Source of the DNA: CAZEJK01 sp964512045
Lineage (GTDB): Bacteria; Acidobacteriota; Thermoanaerobaculia; Thermoanaerobaculales; Sulfomarinibacteraceae
Direction of reading: 5' to 3'
Length of the DNA: 9,895 bases
Assembly: GCA_964512045.1 (NCBI GenBank)
Contig: CAZEJK010000187.1
Location: forward strand, 1-9,895
Below the pieces are notes generated by a model. That model saw only the letters and a program-made list of their open reading frames with translations, did no database searches and was not told the origin of the DNA. Positions 7,264-9,895 of this stretch are shown piece after piece. The translations under genes and the position numbers were made by a program. Numbering within the stretch: position 1 is the first letter of the stretch; the number at the start of each line of letters is the position of its first letter.

Positions 7264-7989
7264 TCAATCTTCGGACAAAGAGCGCTCGATCTCACCGGTC
7301 ATCGGCACGAAGCGAACAGGTATTACAGATCGTTCCTCAAACCCGTCCTCGGTGCGCGTAATGACCTTGAGCTCTTGATAAAACGAGCCAACGGGAATCA
7401 CCATGTTGCCACCCAGGGTCAGCTGATCCAACAGGGGTTGGGGTACGCGCTCTGGCGCTGCGGTCACGATAATCCCGGTAAACGGCGCATGCTCCGGCCA
7501 GCCTCCGTACCCATCTCCACAACGGACGGTGACGCGTTCGTAACCAAGACGTTCGAGCGTCTCGGCCGCCTGCTGGCACAGATTGGGCAAGATCTCGATC
7601 GTGTACACGTCGACACCCATAGCTGCCAGAACCGCCGCCTGGTAGCCAGAGCCGGTCCCGATCTCAAGGACTCGCTCACCTTCCTGCACCTCGAGCAGCT
7701 CGCTCATGAGAGCCACGATGTAGGGCTGAGAGATGGTCTGTCCGTCCCCGATCGGGAGCGGCGAGTCGGAGTACGCCTGCGCGCGAAAGCTCTCCGGAAC
7801 GAACTCATGCCGCGGCACGGTACGCATCGCTTCCAGGACTGCCGGATCACGAACGCCTCGAGCTGCGATCTGCTGCTCGATCATCTGCTCCCGCTGTGCC
7901 GCTCGCTCCTCCTCAACCGAGGGACTCGCCGGCTCACAGCCGTTCATCGCGACTCCAGCCAGAACTGCACAGGTCAGCACCAGCTTCAT
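7264..7989 (-). CDS. pcm: Protein-L-isoaspartate O-methyltransferase with N-terminal export/lipoprotein signal
   Basis: This 241-residue protein transfers a methyl group from SAM to the abnormal carboxyl of L-isoaspartyl residues and so starts their repair. Family motifs are clear: RGVRDPAVLEAMRTVPRHEF (44-63), GDGQTISQPYIVALMSELL (81-99) with the active-site TISQP, VLEIGTGSGYQAAVLA (107-122) as the SAM-binding loop, GDGYGGWPEHAPF (158-170), IIVTAAPERVP (173-183), and VIPVRFVPMTGE (222-233). Residues 1-17 are hydrophobic and end MNG-C18, a loose lipobox; the usual family start corresponds to Met36 (7884). The 7989 start is chosen because CGGAGG lies four bases upstream. An earlier GTG at 8142 overlaps the LEA-type stop as GTGA but adds only unlikely sequence. 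Cytoplasmic initiation at 7884 (GGGAG three bases upstream) is a real alternative. The enzyme identity is very sure, the location is not. Confidence 0.92.
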   Translation of the reverse strand: MKLVLTCAVLAGVAMNGCEPASPSVEEERAAQREQMIEQQIAARGVRDPAVLEAMRTVPRHEFVPESFRAQAYSDSPLPIGDGQTISQPYIVALMSELLEVQEGERVLEIGTGSGYQAAVLAAMGVDVYTIEILPNLCQQAAETLERLGYERVTVRCGDGYGGWPEHAPFTGIIVTAAPERVPQPLLDQLTLGGNMVIPVGSFYQELKVITRTEDGFEERSVIPVRFVPMTGEIERSLSED

Positions 7990-7998
7990 ACATCCTCC

Positions 7999-8030
7999 GG
8001 CGGCCAGCGACTCGAGCGCATGTGGCCGCC
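7999..8030 (-). promoter_or_regulatory. Inverted repeat abutting the pcm ribosome-binding site
   Basis: GGCGGCCA (7999-8006) and TGGCCGCC (8023-8030) are a perfect 8 bp inverted repeat with a 16-base loop that itself contains GCG/CGC and CTCGAG. Its minus-strand 3' arm ends right against the GGAGG of pcm (7994-7998). No T-run follows, so it is not a standard terminator; an RNA structure affecting pcm translation, or a protein-binding site, is possible. Confidence 0.4.
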
Positions 8031-8059
8031 CCGAGATCCCTACCGTCACCCATCGCACC

Positions 8060-8065
8060 AGTCTA
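8060..8065 (-). promoter_or_regulatory. Possible -10 element upstream of pcm
   Basis: TAGACT on the minus strand ends six bases before an ATG at 8053, repeating the spacing seen at three other starts. That ATG opens a 39-codon frame ending at 7934, out of frame with pcm and overlapping its first 19 codons. No good -35 box is seen. It may be a pcm promoter with or without a short leader peptide, or a chance match, since about one such match is expected in a window of this size. Confidence 0.25.
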
Positions 8066-8138
8066 GCCCAGCACCGTCCCTTCGCGAGGTGATGCTCGGC
8101 ACACCACATCGCAGCGCCGGCGCCCGCCACATCGTCGA

Positions 8139-8975
8139 TCACTCCGTCGCACCACCATCGCCTCGTGAGAACGCGAGGGTTACGGGGCCTGTCGGCGTCC
8201 GAACCTCGAGCTCGCAGCTGAGCCGGTAGCGCGGTCGTTCGAGGATGGCGTTGAGCCCGCTGCGCAACGCGCTCCCGACGGCAACGGTGCTCGCGATCGG
8301 CACTCGCGTCACCTCGCGGGATGCCAGAGTAAGCCCCTCGTGCTCATCCTCCACGACCTGCTGATCAGAGATCTCGAGCCGGTACGCCAACCGCTCGACG
8401 ATCACGGAGAACGACAGGGGGTTGTACAGGAGCAATGTGGCGCGCACTTGCAGTCCCTTGGCGGATGGCCACACGCCGAGCTCGGTGACACGACCGTACT
8501 TGACGAACAGGTCCCAAGGACGCAGCTCCACCCCGCGACGCACCAACGGGTCCACAGTCCGTTCGGCAGCCAGCACGACATCTCCCGTTGGGCCGAGCCC
8601 CTCCCAACGGACCACCATCGGCTCCAGGCCGAGCGACAGCACCTCCTCCGGAACCGCCGCCAGGGGAAAGTCGAATCGGATCCAGCCGCCCTGCTGCGTG
8701 AGCTCCACCGTCGCCGCCGTGCCGCTGTCGATCGCGATCCGATTCGCTACCACTGTCCGATGCTGTACGAACAGCCGTGGCGTCGTCTCGGGCAACCGCG
8801 GCACCCGCAGATGCACCCGCAGAGTGTGGGCATCGATCTCCTCGAGCACGACGCTACGGACGAGAGCAGACGGCTGGCGACAGTCAGCACGGTCCGCCGG
8901 GCAGCCGAGCATCACCACGACCACCGCGAGCCATCTGCTCCAGACAGAAAACGTTCTGAGTCGGTCCAACGCCAT
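8139..8975 (-). CDS. LEA14/WHy-type (LEA_2) probable lipoprotein
   Basis: The 278-residue protein has an N-terminal hydrophobic segment (16-24, LAVVVVMLG) followed by Cys25, so it is probably a lipoprotein; the MLGC lipobox is loose. Residues about 165-270 resemble the LEA_2/WHy fold: LQVRATLLLYNPLSFSVIVE (175-194) is the characteristic strand with the Asn-Pro that names the family, followed by LAYRLEISDQQV and a GLTLASREVTRVPI strand (214-227). Residues about 38-145 may be a diverged second copy. WHy/LEA14 proteins are linked to desiccation or stress tolerance in plants and bacteria, but the bacterial role is poorly defined. The ATG at 8975 is chosen over the upstream in-frame start at 9062 because the signal sequence begins there and TATCAT lies exactly six bases before it. 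It is upstream of pcm on the same strand, with a 149 bp gap. Confidence 0.75.
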   Translation of the reverse strand: MALDRLRTFSVWSRWLAVVVVMLGCPADRADCRQPSALVRSVVLEEIDAHTLRVHLRVPRLPETTPRLFVQHRTVVANRIAIDSGTAATVELTQQGGWIRFDFPLAAVPEEVLSLGLEPMVVRWEGLGPTGDVVLAAERTVDPLVRRGVELRPWDLFVKYGRVTELGVWPSAKGLQVRATLLLYNPLSFSVIVERLAYRLEISDQQVVEDEHEGLTLASREVTRVPIASTVAVGSALRSGLNAILERPRYRLSCELEVRTPTGPVTLAFSRGDGGATE

Positions 8976-8981
8976 GGACCG

Positions 8982-8987
8982 ATGATA
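8982..8987 (-). promoter_or_regulatory. Candidate leaderless -10 element of the LEA-type gene
   Basis: TATCAT (five of six matches to TATAAT) on the minus strand ends six bases before the ATG at 8975. There is no Shine-Dalgarno and no convincing -35 box. The position would place the transcript start at or beside the start codon. Confidence 0.45.
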
Positions 8988-9069
8988 CTGCACGCCCCGC
9001 TCGGGTTCGTGTGCAGACCCGCCGATAGAGGGTCGCCACGGGAAACGCGCCACGTTCCCCAACCACAGG

Positions 9070-9099
9070 ATGACGATCGGCGATCCGATCCCGTATCAT
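9070..9099 (+). promoter_or_regulatory. Candidate leaderless promoter of the DUF6116-like/arfB operon
   Basis: ATGACG (9070-9075, four of six matches) and TATCAT (9094-9099, five of six) are 18 bases apart, and the ATG at 9106 follows after exactly six bases. No Shine-Dalgarno precedes 9106. The -10 hexamer is the same as that of the divergent LEA-type gene, 107 bp away. Confidence 0.45.
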
Positions 9100-9105
9100 G
9101 AGCCA

Positions 9106-9390
9106 ATGCCAATATCGATCAACCAGCTCGTTGCCAGGTTCGCGAGTCGTCTCCGCTACCCGTACCTGTTCGTCCTCCTGCTGGTCCTGTTCCTCCTGGA
9201 TCTCGTCATCCCCGACGCGATCCCCTTCGTCGACGAGGCCCTGCTGGCGCTGCTGACCGTGCTCGTGGGTTCGTGGGGCAACCGCAGACCCACCGGCACC
9301 GCTCAGGAGGATCGCGATGACACCACCGAGGCACCTCCGACCTCGGCTGGAGATACACAACGCCCTGGTGGGCAGGGTTCCGGCAGCTGA
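9106..9390 (+). CDS. Small two-helix membrane protein, DUF6116-like
   Basis: The 94-residue protein has two hydrophobic helices (about 19-36 and 45-57) joined by a short acidic link, DLVIPDAIPFVDE (32-44). I recall the pattern F(A/R)..LRFP.LF...LFL.DL..PD.IPF.DE from small membrane proteins grouped as DUF6116; I know of no assigned function. The tail from residue 60 is polar and low in complexity. An upstream ATG at 9070 would add 12 residues, but neither start has a Shine-Dalgarno. The 9106 start is preferred because homologues, as I recall, begin with a short N-terminus before the first helix, and because of the promoter-like TATCAT placed six bases upstream. The gene is followed closely by arfB, so the two are likely co-transcribed. 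Confidence 0.7.
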   Translation: MPISINQLVARFASRLRYPYLFVLLLVLFLLDLVIPDAIPFVDEALLALLTVLVGSWGNRRPTGTAQEDRDDTTEAPPTSAGDTQRPGGQGSGS

Positions 9391-9408
9391 TAGCATTCGG
9401 TGAGCACC

Positions 9409-9843
9409 ATGGTGGAGAAATTCATCTGGATCGACGAGAGTCTGAGCGTCCCTCGTGACGAGGTCCAGATCCGATTTGCGCGCAGCTCCGGCCCGGGGGG
9501 CCAGAACGTCAACAAGGTCGAGACCCGCGCGGTACTCCGGTTCAACGTGGCCGACTCCACCGTGCTGAGCGACGACGCCAAGCGAAAGATCTTCGAGCGT
9601 CTGGCACACCGCATCAACCGGTACGGAGAGCTGCATCTCGCCGTCCAGGAGCATCGCACCCGCAAGGCCAACGTTCAGCTCGCACTCGATCGGTTCGCGC
9701 AGCTCATCCGCGACGCTCTTGCCGAGGATCCGGAGCGACATCCCACCCGAGTCCCCCGCAAAGAGCGCCGACGACGTGTTGAGGACAAGCGCAAGCGGTC
9801 TCGCCGCAAGCGGTTGCGAGGGAAGATCGATGAGGACGGGTAG
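9409..9843 (+). CDS. arfB: ArfB-type alternative ribosome-rescue factor (peptidyl-tRNA hydrolase)
   Basis: The 144-residue protein carries the GGQ motif of class I release factors, SSGPGGQNVNKVETRAVLRF (26-45, GGQ at 30-32), which reaches the peptidyl-transferase centre and hydrolyses peptidyl-tRNA. It lacks any codon-recognition domain. Its C-terminal tail (about 112-139) is dominated by Arg and Lys, as in ArfB/YaeJ, where the tail enters the empty mRNA channel of stalled ribosomes. HRTRKANVQLALDRF (82-96) matches the family after the GGQ domain. The length is close to that of E. coli ArfB. The ATG at 9409 is preferred because GGTGAG (9399-9404) may serve as ribosome-binding site; a GTG at 9400 would add three residues. 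A TAGCAT at 9391-9396 directly after the preceding stop might be an extra promoter element. The 18-base gap to the membrane-protein gene suggests an operon. Confidence 0.93.
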   Translation: MVEKFIWIDESLSVPRDEVQIRFARSSGPGGQNVNKVETRAVLRFNVADSTVLSDDAKRKIFERLAHRINRYGELHLAVQEHRTRKANVQLALDRFAQLIRDALAEDPERHPTRVPRKERRRRVEDKRKRSRRKRLRGKIDEDG

Positions 9844-9858
9844 CGGCTCACGGAGCCG
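9844..9858 (+). terminator. Possible hairpin terminator after arfB
   Basis: CGGCTC (9844-9849) and GAGCCG (9853-9858) form a perfect six-pair stem with loop ACG, directly after the TAG stop. The following TATCTT is only moderately T-rich, so termination strength is uncertain. Confidence 0.4.
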
Positions 9859-9861
9859 TAT

Positions 9862-9877
9862 CTTCGAAAATTCGAAG
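9862..9877. repeat. Short inverted repeat, CTTCGAA-AA-TTCGAAG
   Basis: Two 7 bp arms are perfectly complementary around a central AA. The site is AT-rich against its surroundings and lies between arfB and whatever follows the window edge. It could be a dimeric repressor operator for the next gene or a second structural element after the arfB terminator; nothing here decides between these. Confidence 0.35.
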
Positions 9878-9895
9878 CAAAGCGCCTGGGTTGAG

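Noticed and set aside
6947..7267. N-terminal extension of the repeat protein to 7267
   Set aside because: The added 107 residues overlap the pcm stop, are Arg/Ser-rich, and would bury the signal peptide that starts at 6946 behind a good Shine-Dalgarno.
8884..9741. A 285-codon minus-strand frame across arfB and the DUF6116-like gene
   Set aside because: It is antisense to two recognisable proteins (GGQ motif, two-helix membrane pattern) and shows no family motif of its own.
1..9895. CRISPR array, insertion sequence, tRNA or rRNA genes
   Set aside because: I found no short direct-repeat array, transposase-like protein, terminal inverted repeats of a mobile element, or recognisable tRNA/rRNA sequence on either strand.

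Overview
The window is a GC-rich bacterial chromosomal segment with eight protein-coding genes, no RNA genes, no mobile elements and no CRISPR array. The C-terminal half of the large secreted protein carries modules (WLTDLVLHNPGD..., FRSNIGFVN..., ASVVD..SGD..YIP) that I associate with secreted proteins of Acidobacteriota, especially Thermoanaerobaculia-like genomes. That lineage guess is from memory and only moderately sure. Gene density, small gaps and full-length conserved families indicate ordinary chromosome rather than an acquired island.

Left part (1-2261). A secreted trypsin-fold protein runs off the left edge on the minus strand. By eye its catalytic His is replaced by Ser and its catalytic Ser by Cys. 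Next is an alkyltransferase-like (ATL) DNA-repair protein on the minus strand with PW in place of the PC of true alkyltransferases. Divergent from it, on the plus strand, is a Nudix ADP-ribose pyrophosphatase. The two divergent promoters have -35 boxes that share one base.

Centre (2276-7989). A 1556-residue secreted protein on the minus strand consists of a signal peptide, six tandem copies of an approximately 175-residue domain that I do not recognise (marked by W-G-D-P and W-G-D-G-N-D motifs), and two approximately 230-residue C-terminal modules. Upstream on the same strand is a protein-L-isoaspartate methyltransferase with an export or lipoprotein signal, which is unusual for a SAM-dependent enzyme. 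Asp-Gly in the repeats is a classic isoaspartate hot spot, so an enzyme-substrate pairing is a speculative possibility.

Right part (8139-9895). A LEA14/WHy-type probable lipoprotein lies on the minus strand. Divergent from it are a small two-helix membrane protein (DUF6116-like) and an ArfB-type ribosome-rescue hydrolase on the plus strand, probably one operon.

The most striking cross-cutting signal is in the starts. Three genes without a Shine-Dalgarno sequence (atl, the LEA-type gene and the DUF6116-like gene) each have TANNNT ending exactly six bases before ATG. This is the architecture of leaderless transcripts. Four others (protease-like, Nudix, repeat protein, isoaspartate methyltransferase) have purine-rich Shine-Dalgarno-like sites, convincing in all but the protease-like gene. 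Several functions concern macromolecule damage (ATL, Nudix, isoaspartate repair, ribosome rescue, LEA-type), but they are on both strands and I do not claim a single operon.
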